From contig NZ_JACJOU010000013.1 of NCBI RefSeq assembly GCF_014695725.1, forward strand, positions 1 through 64,000: a DNA stretch of 64,000 nt, read 5' to 3'. Each line of letters starts with the position of its first letter. The stretch's first letter is position 1. Below are positions 35,555 to 44,934 of the stretch, in pieces. Origin of the DNA: Microcoleus sp. FACHB-672 (GTDB lineage Bacteria > Cyanobacteriota > Cyanobacteriia > Cyanobacteriales > Oscillatoriaceae). The notes below the pieces were generated by a model. That model ran no database searches. It saw only the letters and a program-made list of their open reading frames with translations, and had not been told where the DNA came from. The translations under genes were made by a program, and so were the position numbers.

Positions 35555-37804
35555 CTAACCGGCAACCTTAAAGGCTGCTGATTGTGTTACCGGAATTTCT
35601 ATAACAAACTCTGTTCCCTCTCCGGGCTGAGAGAAGCACCTGAGAACTCCCCGATGTTTATCTACCACAATTTCGTAGCTAATCGATAGCCCCAATCCGG
35701 TGCCTTTACCCACCGGCTTGGTGGTGTAAAACGGGTCAAACAATTTTGATTTGACTGCCTCAGTCATGCCGGGGCCGTTATCTCGAATCCGAATCGTTAC
35801 GCCGCCTTCATAAGGTTCTGAAACTTCGGTAGAAATGGTAATAACACCCGGGTTTTCCTGCTCTTCTAAGGCATCAAGGGCATTACTTAAAATGTTCATA
35901 AAAACTTGGTTGAGTTGGCCGGCGTAGCATTCTACTTGTGGCAGCTCGCCGTACTCTTTAATCAGCTGAATTCCTGTTTTTCCTGCTGGTGTTTTCAAGC
36001 GATGCTGCAAGATCAGCAGGGTGCTATCAATTCCCTCATGAATATCTACCGGCTTCATCTGCGCTTGATCTACTCGCGAGAAATTTCGCAATGACAGCAC
36101 TATCTGGCGGATGCGATCAACTCCCAGATGCATAGATGACAGCAATTTGGGTAAATCTTCGATTAAAAATTCCAGTTCAATCTCTTCTGCATACGCTTCA
36201 ATTACATTTTGGTTGCCCTGTTGGTAAAGCTCCAACAGTTGAAGTAACTGTTGGGTGTAGTTATGGGCGTGGGAGAGATTGCCGTAAATAAAGTTAACGG
36301 GATTGTTGATTTCGTGGGCGACACCGGCAACCAACTGTCCCAAAGAAGACATTTTTTCGCTCTGAATTAATTGAGATTGGGTTTGTTGCAACTCGTGCAG
36401 GGTTTGCTGCAACTCTTGGGTTTGCGCTTGGGCAACAGCGGCGGCAATGCGCGTTTGATCGTAAAGTTCTGCTTGATCGAGTGCCAGTGCCAGTTGATTG
36501 GCAATCGCGTGCAAGAGTTCCACTTCATGCTCACTCCAGGGTCGCACGTTTTCACTACTCGCACAACTCACCACACCTATTGCCCCTGATCGCGTTTGTA
36601 TGGGCAGCGCTAATAGAGATTTAATCCCTCGTCCCTCAAAGAATTTTTGCAGAACCGGATCGCTCAGATTCGCTACTTCATCGGCTTGAAACCGTTCCAT
36701 CTTTAGAAGCTTCTGTGTGAAACTTCCAATTTCAACAGCGGAACAGCAACCCAAAAAACTCGATAAATCTGAGTTTTTTGATTCATGCACCACTTCCCAA
36801 CTACTATAATTAAGGGTTGAGAGTTGAGAATGTGGAAAAATAAATTCTTCTTGTTTCAATCTCAATTCTTCTTTTTTCTGGGCTGCCGGTCGATACCAAA
36901 TAAACTGGCAGCGATCAATCTGTAAAAGTGTGCGAATCTCGCTCACTGCCGTTTCTAAAATTGTGTCGAGGTTTAAGGATAAACGGATCTGGCTAGCCAA
37001 CCGGAAAAGTAAGGCATCCCGTCGGCTTTCTTTGAGCTTGTTTTCATGAAGCAGTGCATTTTCAATGACTGAGGCTGCCTGAAAGGCAAGCATAGTGAGG
37101 AGTTTAAGATCCTCTGCCCTATAGGTGAACGGGCAAGTGCTGCTGAGTGCGAGGGCACCAATAACTTTATCTTTGGTTTTTAAAGGAACGCAAATTAAAG
37201 AGCTGATTGGCTCATGATCGGCAATATATCTAGCATCAGATAAGACTTCGTTAACGATTTCTCCTTTGCCGGTTAATACAATACTGCCAACGATGCCTTC
37301 ACCGATTTTTCGAGTTAGATTTGAATTCCATTCTTGACCGAATGCGGCGACAATCTCAAGCTTGCCGGTGCTTTCATTGACTAACATGACTGAGCCGCCG
37401 GTTGCCGCTATGAGTCTCTGGGCTTCTTCAACGATTAATTTAGTAACTTCTTTAAGATCTAAGCTAGCGGTTATTTTTTGAGAGGTTTCATAAAAAAATT
37501 CACTTTCTCTATATTTATCCAATAACTCAAGTGCTAGGGTTTTCTTTTCTAATTCTTTATTTGCTAAATAAGAAAGCAAGCCGGCAACAGCAGATGCACT
37601 CTCATCTCCACTGACCCAGCCAATCACTTCATCTGAAACTTCGACAGAATACTTCTCGTTCAGATTTTTGACTTCGCTTCCTATCAAGATTTTGCCGTCT
37701 GTATCCTCAACGCTAATGGCTTTACCCATTACTGCGATGAGGTTCTGGAGTGCAGACAAGCATTCTTTTTTAGAAATAATTTTCTTTAAACTAACTTGAG
37801 CCAT
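35555..37804 (-). CDS. GAF-domain sensor histidine kinase
   Basis: A soluble kinase of 749 residues. An N-terminal region of ~90 residues that I cannot assign is followed by two GAF domains (~110-255 and ~265-450), a coiled-coil linker (QELQQTLHELQQTQSQLIQ), a HisKA segment with AHEINNP and a HATPase domain (NILSNALDAL, DNGPGMTE, GKGTGLGLS). The kinase core closely resembles that of the hybrid kinase encoded at 24044-29506 (AHE[IV]NNPV.F, DRIR.I..SLRNFSR, ECYAGQLNQVFMNIL), which suggests a shared origin. No response regulator is adjacent. The ligand is unknown. The ATG at 37804 is used. Confidence 0.93.
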   Translation of the reverse strand: MAQVSLKKIISKKECLSALQNLIAVMGKAISVEDTDGKILIGSEVKNLNEKYSVEVSDEVIGWVSGDESASAVAGLLSYLANKELEKKTLALELLDKYRESEFFYETSQKITASLDLKEVTKLIVEEAQRLIAATGGSVMLVNESTGKLEIVAAFGQEWNSNLTRKIGEGIVGSIVLTGKGEIVNEVLSDARYIADHEPISSLICVPLKTKDKVIGALALSSTCPFTYRAEDLKLLTMLAFQAASVIENALLHENKLKESRRDALLFRLASQIRLSLNLDTILETAVSEIRTLLQIDRCQFIWYRPAAQKKEELRLKQEEFIFPHSQLSTLNYSSWEVVHESKNSDLSSFLGCCSAVEIGSFTQKLLKMERFQADEVANLSDPVLQKFFEGRGIKSLLALPIQTRSGAIGVVSCASSENVRPWSEHEVELLHAIANQLALALDQAELYDQTRIAAAVAQAQTQELQQTLHELQQTQSQLIQSEKMSSLGQLVAGVAHEINNPVNFIYGNLSHAHNYTQQLLQLLELYQQGNQNVIEAYAEEIELEFLIEDLPKLLSSMHLGVDRIRQIVLSLRNFSRVDQAQMKPVDIHEGIDSTLLILQHRLKTPAGKTGIQLIKEYGELPQVECYAGQLNQVFMNILSNALDALEEQENPGVITISTEVSEPYEGGVTIRIRDNGPGMTEAVKSKLFDPFYTTKPVGKGTGLGLSISYEIVVDKHRGVLRCFSQPGEGTEFVIEIPVTQSAAFKVAG

Positions 37805-38074
37805 TTGTTTGTCTGCCTCTCAGAAGTGTTATCTCGATGATTTTCGCTGATTCTTATAAGTTTGAGTTGTAGTATTCAAACAAAATCTAAAATGGATAGA
37901 TATATTAACCGGCAATCGGGAGGAACGGAGAAATCTTTTATTTATAATTTATTAAAGTATAATCTCAATGATCTCAGTTTAACCTCCGAAAAGTCATCAA
38001 ACGTTGCTTTCCGTAAGTTCACGGATAATAGCACCCGTACATTCACGCAGCTTAAATTTGAACACTGGTTATTC

Positions 38075-38566
38075 ATGACAGGCAAGACATTCTATCAAGA
38101 TTTTTTAATTCGTTCGTGGCAACCGCAGGATCGAGCCGGCGCTGCGGCAATCATTCGGGACGTTTTAGCTGAGTATGGTTTGGGTTGGGAAGCTGCCGGC
38201 GCAGATCGGGATGTATTGGAGATTGAAGCGTGTTACTTATCAACCGGCGGCGAGTTTTGGGTAATTGAAAAGCAGGCTCAACTGGTGGGCACCGGCGCTT
38301 ATTATCCGGTGAAGCGGGGTATCAATGCTGTAGAAATTCGCAAAATGTATCTTTTGCCCGAAGCCAGAGGACAAGGATTAGGTAAATTCTTACTGCAGGA
38401 GCTAGAAAAAACGATTGCCTCTCGCAATTTTCAAACGATTTGGATTGAAACCGCCAGCGTCTTGAAAGAAGCCACACGTCTCTATGAAAGCAACGGTTAC
38501 CAACCGGCAACTGGGGTAGAGACAAGCCGGTGTGATCGGGTTTATGTGAAGTATCTATTGCCCTAA
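38075..38566 (+). CDS. GNAT family N-acetyltransferase
   Basis: About 163 residues from the ATG at 38075 (MTGKTFYQDFLIRSW). The open frame extends back to 37862, but that part has no family resemblance. The acetyl-CoA binding signature LLPEARGQGLGKFLL is present (R/QxxGxG/A), preceded by the beta-strand VEIRKMY and followed by LYESNGYQPATG. Substrate unknown; similar small GNATs act on amino acids, amines or proteins. It converges with the EamA transporter gene, with only five bases between the two stops. Confidence 0.88.
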   Translation: MTGKTFYQDFLIRSWQPQDRAGAAAIIRDVLAEYGLGWEAAGADRDVLEIEACYLSTGGEFWVIEKQAQLVGTGAYYPVKRGINAVEIRKMYLLPEARGQGLGKFLLQELEKTIASRNFQTIWIETASVLKEATRLYESNGYQPATGVETSRCDRVYVKYLLP

Positions 38567-38571
38567 CTTTT

Positions 38572-39435
38572 CTAGAATAATGTCATGAATAAAACCCCTA
38601 CAATCATTGTTGCTGAGCCGAGAAATCGCTCTTTAATACCTTTTTCTTTAAAAATAAAGTAACCCAACAACACCCCCATTAAAACACTGGTACGCTTGAT
38701 AGCAATGACCTTAACAACCAGGGTCATCGTTAGCGCTTGCATTTGGAAAATTACGGCTAAAGCGCAGCACAAACCCATTGCTAGTAAAACCGGCAATCCT
38801 TTGATAATTTTCTTTGCCGGCTGAGAGGTTTTGAATAACAGGATAGGTAGTAACATTAACGTCATTACGATAAACAACGCCATGACCCAAAAAACAGGCG
38901 AGGAATTTTGCACGCCTACCTTATCAAAGTTGGAGGTAATGCTCCAGATAAATGCCACAATTAACATATAGCGCGGCCCTTTGGTTTGCACCAATGCTTG
39001 AAATGGAGCTAAATAACCTTTAGATTTTTCTTTAATATTTAATAAATAAGAGCCGATTACTAATAGCACAATCCCCATCAAATCAAATTTGTCTGGCCAC
39101 TCTCCCACAATTAAAGGAGAGGTGATCACCATAAATAAAGGCGTTAAAGCAATCATCGGAAGCGTCAGTGATAAATCTGATTCTTTAATGGCTTTGATGT
39201 AAAGCAGGGTGCTGATCGTATTTAGAGTGCCACCAATAGCAAGGGAGATCCAAAACAGGTTTCCCAAAGGAGGAATTTTAAATAAGATAGTAAAAGGAAT
39301 TAAAAAAAGAGCGCAAAAAAAAGTGAGCGCCCAAGAAACGACGTATTCATCATTATTTTTAAGACCTTGCTTACCGAAAACATCTTTAATCGCTTCAAAA
39401 AAAGCTGTCAAAAAAGATAAAAGAAACCAAAGCAT
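38572..39435 (-). CDS. EamA/DMT family transporter
   Basis: A 287-residue membrane protein with about ten helices in two repeated halves, as in EamA drug/metabolite transporters. The first repeat opens LLSFLTAFFEAIKDVFGKQGL and the second begins near residue 150 (MLIVAFIWSITSNFDKVGV). The last helices read VLMGVLLGYFIFKEKGIKERFLG, a typical EamA ending. Substrate cannot be assigned. The start is the ATG at 39435. Confidence 0.88.
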   Translation of the reverse strand: MLWFLLSFLTAFFEAIKDVFGKQGLKNNDEYVVSWALTFFCALFLIPFTILFKIPPLGNLFWISLAIGGTLNTISTLLYIKAIKESDLSLTLPMIALTPLFMVITSPLIVGEWPDKFDLMGIVLLVIGSYLLNIKEKSKGYLAPFQALVQTKGPRYMLIVAFIWSITSNFDKVGVQNSSPVFWVMALFIVMTLMLLPILLFKTSQPAKKIIKGLPVLLAMGLCCALAVIFQMQALTMTLVVKVIAIKRTSVLMGVLLGYFIFKEKGIKERFLGSATMIVGVLFMTLF

Positions 39436-39628
39436 AAGCTTTCAGATACGAATTTTGCACTAGAAGGAGTGTAATAGACTTGCAATAATTTTTATCTTAA
39501 GGGGGCTGCCGGTCATCATCCTTAAGTTAGAGTTATTGAGCGAAACAAGCAATTTCAATTGAAGTGTGGGAGGAAAAGAGGAAAGTAAAAGTAGGTTTTA
39601 CTGTTTACTTTCTCTTTCTTTTCTTTTT

Positions 39629-41359
39629 TTAGGCTAAAGAAGTCGCGCCGGCAGCATAAGCTTCAACCGGCACCAGCCGCCAATCCCCATCCCCTTTTAG
39701 TTCTAAAACGTAGTGGTGATACTTCAGTAAGCTGGCACGGTGCCCAACACTGATAAATGTTGTATTGGTTGCTTGCAAATGCTCGTAAAGATTCTGCTCA
39801 TTTTTAATATCTAAAGCGCTTGTAGCTTCATCTAAAAAAGCATAGCGCGGTGAAGAAAGCAGGAGGCGGGCGAAGGCGAGACGCTGTTGTTCTCCCACAG
39901 ATAACATATCTCCCCAGTCTAACTCTGCATCAAACCCACCTACTCTATCTAGCAGATATTCGAGGTTGACTTGTCGCAACACTTTTTTGAGTTCTTTATT
40001 TGCAATATTGCGATGAGTGCTGGGGTAAAGTAATTGGGTGCGTAAGGAACCTAAAATCATGTAAGGACGCTGGGGCAAAAACAGCATTTCCTCTAAATTC
40101 GGTCTGATTAGAGAGCCGGTTCCACTGTCCCACAATCCCGCAATCGCACGCATTAAGGAACTTTTGCCGGCACCACTATGACCGACGATTAATAAGCCTT
40201 TACCCGGTTGAATTGTAACAGACAGATCCCTAACCAAAATCTTTTCTGAGTTAGGAATTTGCAAGGTGAGATGCTTGAGGGCTAAATAAGAGCCGGTTGT
40301 CATATCAATGCAAGGAGTTTCAAGCTTGCGAATTGGGGTGGGTTTTTCCAAAACTTCAGTAATACCTTCTAAGCGATTAATTCCAGCCGCAAACACGCTG
40401 AGTTTGTCAAACTCATCGACGATCACAGAGAGGGCATCTAAAACTTGCCTGAACGCAAAAATTGCTTGGGTAATGACTCCAAATTCAACATGACCGGAAA
40501 AATACAAGGGAGCGACGACTAAGGAAGGTACTATGACGACTAGATAGCGATAGCCCGTGGTAAAAAAATCCAAATTTCGTTCCCAGCCAATCAGAAGATT
40601 AAAGTTGCTAATAACCCCCATTAATTGCCGCTTTACTTGTTTTGATTCCTGTTGCTCTCCCTGATAAAACGCAATAGATTCTGCGTTGTCACGAATACGC
40701 ACTAAACCATAACGAAAATTGGCTTCTCTTCGCAACTGGTTGAAGTTTAACCCGATCAGTCGCTTACCGAACCAAACGGTCATGCCGGTGCCGACGGCAG
40801 CGTAGATAATTAGCACACTCACAAGTGGGATAGAAATCGACCAGAGAATGCCAATAAAGGCAATCAAATCGATGCCGGCATTCAGCAAAATTAACAAATA
40901 CTCAAGGCTTTCTTGGGTAAAAGATCTGATATCTTCAGAGATGCGCTGATCTGGATTATCAATGCTTCTATTTTCATGAATTTGATAATAAGCGCGATTG
41001 CAGAAATACCGATCTAGAAAATAAGTAGTCAGCCAATCCCGCCAGTAAAGACTGAGCTGTTTTCGGACGTAACGATAAAACACAACAATTGGCGTGGCAA
41101 TCGCGAACACACCACCATAAACGAATAACAGATGAAAGTATTTGGAAGCATCTTTATTCGAGAGGGCGGTCATGTAATCTCTATTTACATAGCTAATGGT
41201 CACATTAATGCCACTAACTAACAGCAACAACAACAGCAAAATCGCCAGTAATCCCCTGGCTTTCCATTTCTCTTCAGAATACCAATAGGGTTTGGCAAGC
41301 CGCAAAAACTGCTGCCACAACTGCCCGTCAAATCTGTTCATGTTCTTTGTTTTGAGCAA
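39629..41359 (-). CDS. ABC transporter ATP-binding/permease protein, SbmA/BacA-like (ABC_membrane_2)
   Basis: A 576-residue half-transporter. The membrane domain (~15-330, about six helices) belongs to the SbmA/BacA/YddA-type group (ABC_membrane_2) rather than the usual exporter fold. The nucleotide-binding domain (~355-570) has Walker A GHSGAGKSS, a degenerate signature SVGEQQR and Walker B RYAFLDEATSALD. Relatives move peptides, cobalamin or very-long-chain acyl compounds; the cargo here is unknown. Initiation may instead be at Met7 (41341), which is closer to the usual N-terminus. It stands alone, with a long gap upstream. Confidence 0.9.
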   Translation of the reverse strand: MLKTKNMNRFDGQLWQQFLRLAKPYWYSEEKWKARGLLAILLLLLLLVSGINVTISYVNRDYMTALSNKDASKYFHLLFVYGGVFAIATPIVVFYRYVRKQLSLYWRDWLTTYFLDRYFCNRAYYQIHENRSIDNPDQRISEDIRSFTQESLEYLLILLNAGIDLIAFIGILWSISIPLVSVLIIYAAVGTGMTVWFGKRLIGLNFNQLRREANFRYGLVRIRDNAESIAFYQGEQQESKQVKRQLMGVISNFNLLIGWERNLDFFTTGYRYLVVIVPSLVVAPLYFSGHVEFGVITQAIFAFRQVLDALSVIVDEFDKLSVFAAGINRLEGITEVLEKPTPIRKLETPCIDMTTGSYLALKHLTLQIPNSEKILVRDLSVTIQPGKGLLIVGHSGAGKSSLMRAIAGLWDSGTGSLIRPNLEEMLFLPQRPYMILGSLRTQLLYPSTHRNIANKELKKVLRQVNLEYLLDRVGGFDAELDWGDMLSVGEQQRLAFARLLLSSPRYAFLDEATSALDIKNEQNLYEHLQATNTTFISVGHRASLLKYHHYVLELKGDGDWRLVPVEAYAAGATSLA

Positions 41360-42094
41360 CGCACATCTGTTGGGTGTGATAAAAGCTTGAGATTAACACA
41401 AAGGTTAAAGTTTCAGCTAGGAAAGTCACAGAGATCGATTCTTTCCAACGTTATAAACGATCGTGCAGTTGTTTTGGGTTCAATCAAAACAAATTTTTGA
41501 CTTTGGCCCATCAAGATCGTTACAGAACGCCTAGAGGCTTCTATGGCAGCTTTTGGGAGGCTACAGGTCTTGTTGAACACACCACCTTAGCCTAATTGAA
41601 CTAGGCTTGCTTATTCTACAGGCAGAAGATCTCTTTCAGATGGGGATCGCCACCAACCATGTCATTTTGGCCGATGACAAGTCTCTACGAGAAACCACTT
41701 AATCAATTAAGTTAAAAAGAAAATAAAAATTTATCTATGAACAAAAAACTTCAGAAATAAATAAGAGGTAATTGGGTAAGTTTTAGAGAAGAATAAAAAT
41801 TGATTTAAGGAACAATATAAAAAATCTTAAATAACTAAAAATTTCTGTCGCAATAAGCTTTTAGTGAATTTATAAATTACAACCCAATTAAATTTCTATG
41901 AAAGCTATAAATTACGCGTCATTGATTGAGAGTAAAAGGACAGGTTAAAAAAGTTTCGATATGAGAAAGCGCCAAATCCGAAGAAGCAAATAACACCCTC
42001 TATCAATTTGCAAAATGAAATGGGGTTTTAAGAAATGCTGGCGCAACCACTCAATCGAGTTGTATTTCCGACAAAGATATGGCTGCCTTTCGCT
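41360..42094. other. Long AT-rich intergenic region
   Basis: These 735 bases between two minus-strand genes hold no convincing ORF or known RNA. A weak stem (41589-41594 with 41602-41607) is visible. The middle (41700-41960) is strongly AT-rich. It should contain the promoter of the BacA-like transporter gene and the end of the liv operon. Confidence 0.5.
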
Positions 42095-42817
42095 TTACCC
42101 TAAATACGCCTGCTTGACTCGCTCATCTTTGAGTAAGTCTGAAGCTGGGCCGGTGAGAGTGATGTGACCGGCTTCGAGGACATAGCCCCGATCAGCAGTT
42201 TGCAATGCGAGGCTAGCATTTTGTTCTACCAAAAGAATAGTGACGCCGGTGGTACGCAAGTTTTGGATGATCGAAAAAATCTCGCGCACGATCGCCGGTG
42301 CTAACCCCAAACTAGGCTCATCTAAGAGTAACAATTTTGGCCGGCTCATTAACGCTCTCGCAATTGCAAGCATCTGCTGTTCACCGCCGCTGAGTGTTCC
42401 AGCTAACTGCTGCCGGCGTTCTGCTAGACGCGGAAAAAGTTCAAATTGACGATCTAAATCTGCCTTCACTTCCGCCAAATTCGAGCGGATATATGCGCCC
42501 AATTCCAAGTTATCTAAAACTGTTTGCCGCGCGAGCACTCGGCGACCTTCTGGACTGTGGGCGATGCCTAGGCGCACAACTTCATGCGGTTGGCGTCGCG
42601 TAATATCACGCCCCCGGTAGAAAATCTTACCTTTTCGCGGGTTGACAATTTTAGAAATCGCTCGCAATGTTGTGCTTTTACCGGCTCCATTTGCACCAAT
42701 CAGCGTTACCACCTCGCCGCTATTAATTGTTATATTAATATCTTGCAATGCTTGAATTCCGCCATAATTAACATATAGTTCTTTAATTTCTAATAGCAAT
42801 GTGCTAGTCGATTCCAT
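42095..42817 (-). CDS. livF: Branched-chain amino-acid type ABC transporter ATP-binding protein LivF
   Basis: A 240-residue ATPase of the HAAT (hydrophobic amino acid transport) importer. Walker A GANGAGKST, signature LSGGEQQM and Walker B LLLLDEPSLGLAP are present, and the ending EAGHITLTGPASDLL...VKQAYLG is typical of LivF. It is the last gene of the operon livK-livH-DUF2887-livM-livG-livF, 65 bases behind livG. Substrates of cyanobacterial HAAT systems include neutral amino acids (Nat type). Urea (Urt) is also possible in principle, but no urt-specific neighbours are seen. Confidence 0.94.
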   Translation of the reverse strand: MESTSTLLLEIKELYVNYGGIQALQDINITINSGEVVTLIGANGAGKSTTLRAISKIVNPRKGKIFYRGRDITRRQPHEVVRLGIAHSPEGRRVLARQTVLDNLELGAYIRSNLAEVKADLDRQFELFPRLAERRQQLAGTLSGGEQQMLAIARALMSRPKLLLLDEPSLGLAPAIVREIFSIIQNLRTTGVTILLVEQNASLALQTADRGYVLEAGHITLTGPASDLLKDERVKQAYLG

Positions 42818-42882
42818 GCAAACCTCAGATTAATTTAAAAATATTTTTAACACCAATTCCTTCCGATTTCTCCTATATTTTT

Positions 42883-43707
42883 TTATTCATCTCCTAAATA
42901 GGCTTCAATCACGGCGGGATCGCTTCTGACGGATGCGGGGTTTCCCAGGGCAATCAATTGACCGAAATGCAAGACAGCAATGCGCTCACACAAACCCATG
43001 ACTAAGGGCACATGATGTTCTATTAAAATGATGGTTAAGTTAAAAGAATCACGCATCTCCCGAATAAATTCACTGAGTTGTTGTTTCTCATTGGTGTTCA
43101 TACCGGCAGCCGGTTCATCAAGCAGTAACACTTGCGGTTCTAACGCCAGTGCTCTAGCAATTTCCAGGCGGCGCTGATCGCCGTAGGAAAAGTTTTTGGC
43201 TTTTTCGCCGGCGCGATCGCTCAACCCTACCAAATTCAGCAATTCCAAAGCTTTTTCGCGGGTTTGACGTTCTTCTGTGGGTGCCGGTGGCAAACCCAGC
43301 ACCCCAATTACCCAAGATAATAAAGGATTTTTCACGCCGCGATTATGGAGATGTCTAGCAACCATCACATTTTCCAGCGCCGACAAATCGGCAAATAAAC
43401 GAATATTTTGAAACGTTCGGGCAATTCCTTTAGCGGCAATTTGATGGGGTTTGAGAGCGGAAATGTTTTGCCCTTGATAAATCAGTTCTCCACTAGAGGG
43501 AACGATCATTCCAGTCATTAAATTAAACAGGGTGGTTTTTCCCGCTCCATTTGGGCCGATCAGTCCAAATATTTCATGTTGCTTCACGTTGAAAGAGACT
43601 TCATTAACAGCAACTAAACCCCCAAATTTGCGAGTTAAAGCCTTTGCTTCTAGGAAGGTACTTTCATTCGTGAAAGTTGAATTTTGGCTAGTGGTTTGTG
43701 CGTTCAT
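42883..43707 (-). CDS. livG: Branched-chain amino-acid type ABC transporter ATP-binding protein LivG
   Basis: A 274-residue ATPase with Walker A GPNGAGKTT, the signature region FSYGDQRRLEIARAL and Walker B VLLLDEPAAGMN. The insertion after the Q-loop (RTFQNIRLF) and the ending RSDPAVIEAYLGDE mark it as LivG. It pairs with LivF to drive import through the LivH/LivM channel. Only 11 bases separate it from livM upstream, so translation is likely coupled. Confidence 0.94.
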   Translation of the reverse strand: MNAQTTSQNSTFTNESTFLEAKALTRKFGGLVAVNEVSFNVKQHEIFGLIGPNGAGKTTLFNLMTGMIVPSSGELIYQGQNISALKPHQIAAKGIARTFQNIRLFADLSALENVMVARHLHNRGVKNPLLSWVIGVLGLPPAPTEERQTREKALELLNLVGLSDRAGEKAKNFSYGDQRRLEIARALALEPQVLLLDEPAAGMNTNEKQQLSEFIREMRDSFNLTIILIEHHVPLVMGLCERIAVLHFGQLIALGNPASVRSDPAVIEAYLGDE

Positions 43708-43718
43708 ACAGTTAGAAA

Positions 43719-44648
43719 TTACAATCGCTGCGTCTGCCGGCGTTTTTTAAATAATTCGGGTGTTACTAAACCTTGGGGGAAAAATATTGTACCGACAACA
43801 ATTAGCACCCCAAAAATAATGAGACGCCCATCTCGCAAAAATTCTGCTAACCAAATGGGTAAGCGAGGGATTTCTGCCAAGGATCTCAATATTTCAGGCA
43901 GTGCTGTAAATACCATACCTCCTAACACCGGCCCGACAAAGGTTCGGGTTCCACCAATTAAAACTGAGGTTAAGTAAACGATACTGGCATCAAATGTACC
44001 CTGACGGGCGTTCCAAGTATTGAGAAAGTGGGCACTGATAGATCCAACAATGCCGGCTAAAATCGCACCTAAGGTAAATGCTAAAACTTTATAATAAGTT
44101 GGATTAATCCCTACTGCACCGGCAGCCAATTCATCCTCGCGAATGGCTGTCAGCGCCCGTCCGACGCGAATGCGTTCAAGCCGATAAAATAAAACCATAC
44201 TAATGATCAGTAATGGCAGCGCTACCCACAAATATTCAAGGGGAGTGGCAAAAGGTTGAGGAATGCCAAAAATTCCAACTGCGCCGCCGGTGATTTCCAA
44301 ATTGAGGGATAGAACGCGCAGAACTTCTACAAAAGCGATGGTGGCAATCGCTAAATAAATTCCTCGCAATCTCAGTGCCGGTATTCCGACTAAAAGACCT
44401 AATATTCCGCTGACAATGCCGGCAATCAGCATTTCTAAAAGCAGCAGAGGGATAGGAAACAAACCCTCAGTAGGGGGAAAAACTTTAGTTGACAAAATTG
44501 CCGAAATATACCCGCCCAAGGCATAAAAACCAGGGCTAGCTAGAGAGAGTTGCCCAGCCATCAGTGGCAAATACAAGGACAGTCCCAGCAGTGCCCCCAT
44601 GATCATGGACACAATCAGAAATCCGTAGGTGCTGAAAAAATTTTCCAT
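43719..44648 (-). CDS. livM: Branched-chain amino-acid type ABC transporter permease LivM
   Basis: A 309-residue inner-membrane permease with 8-9 helices and the conserved loop GRALTAIREDELAAGAVGINPTYYK before helix 6. The C-terminal half has FVGPVLGGMVF. It forms the translocation channel with LivH. The gene is separated from livH by an inserted DUF2887 gene and a 286-base gap, unlike the usual direct livH-livM arrangement. Confidence 0.94.
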   Translation of the reverse strand: MENFFSTYGFLIVSMIMGALLGLSLYLPLMAGQLSLASPGFYALGGYISAILSTKVFPPTEGLFPIPLLLLEMLIAGIVSGILGLLVGIPALRLRGIYLAIATIAFVEVLRVLSLNLEITGGAVGIFGIPQPFATPLEYLWVALPLLIISMVLFYRLERIRVGRALTAIREDELAAGAVGINPTYYKVLAFTLGAILAGIVGSISAHFLNTWNARQGTFDASIVYLTSVLIGGTRTFVGPVLGGMVFTALPEILRSLAEIPRLPIWLAEFLRDGRLIIFGVLIVVGTIFFPQGLVTPELFKKRRQTQRL

Positions 44649-44934
44649 TGCAATTAACGATACCGATTACAAATATTATTAACGGTTACTTTTTAGAATA
44701 GAGGAACTTAGTAAGTTTATCGAGTCAGCGCTTATTATTAAATGGGTTGTCATTCCTGTTTTAGAAATTTTTTGGTTAGTTCATTACACAGATGTGCCGA
44801 TTTGAGCAATTATTGTGGCTTTCAGAGCCGATGTGATGGATTGCCGGCTGATGCGAGAGTGGCGAAGCTGGTAGTTTTAGTAAACATATTTCTGCAATGC
44901 CCTCGGCTTTTTACCAATTAGCCACTCCCTAAAT

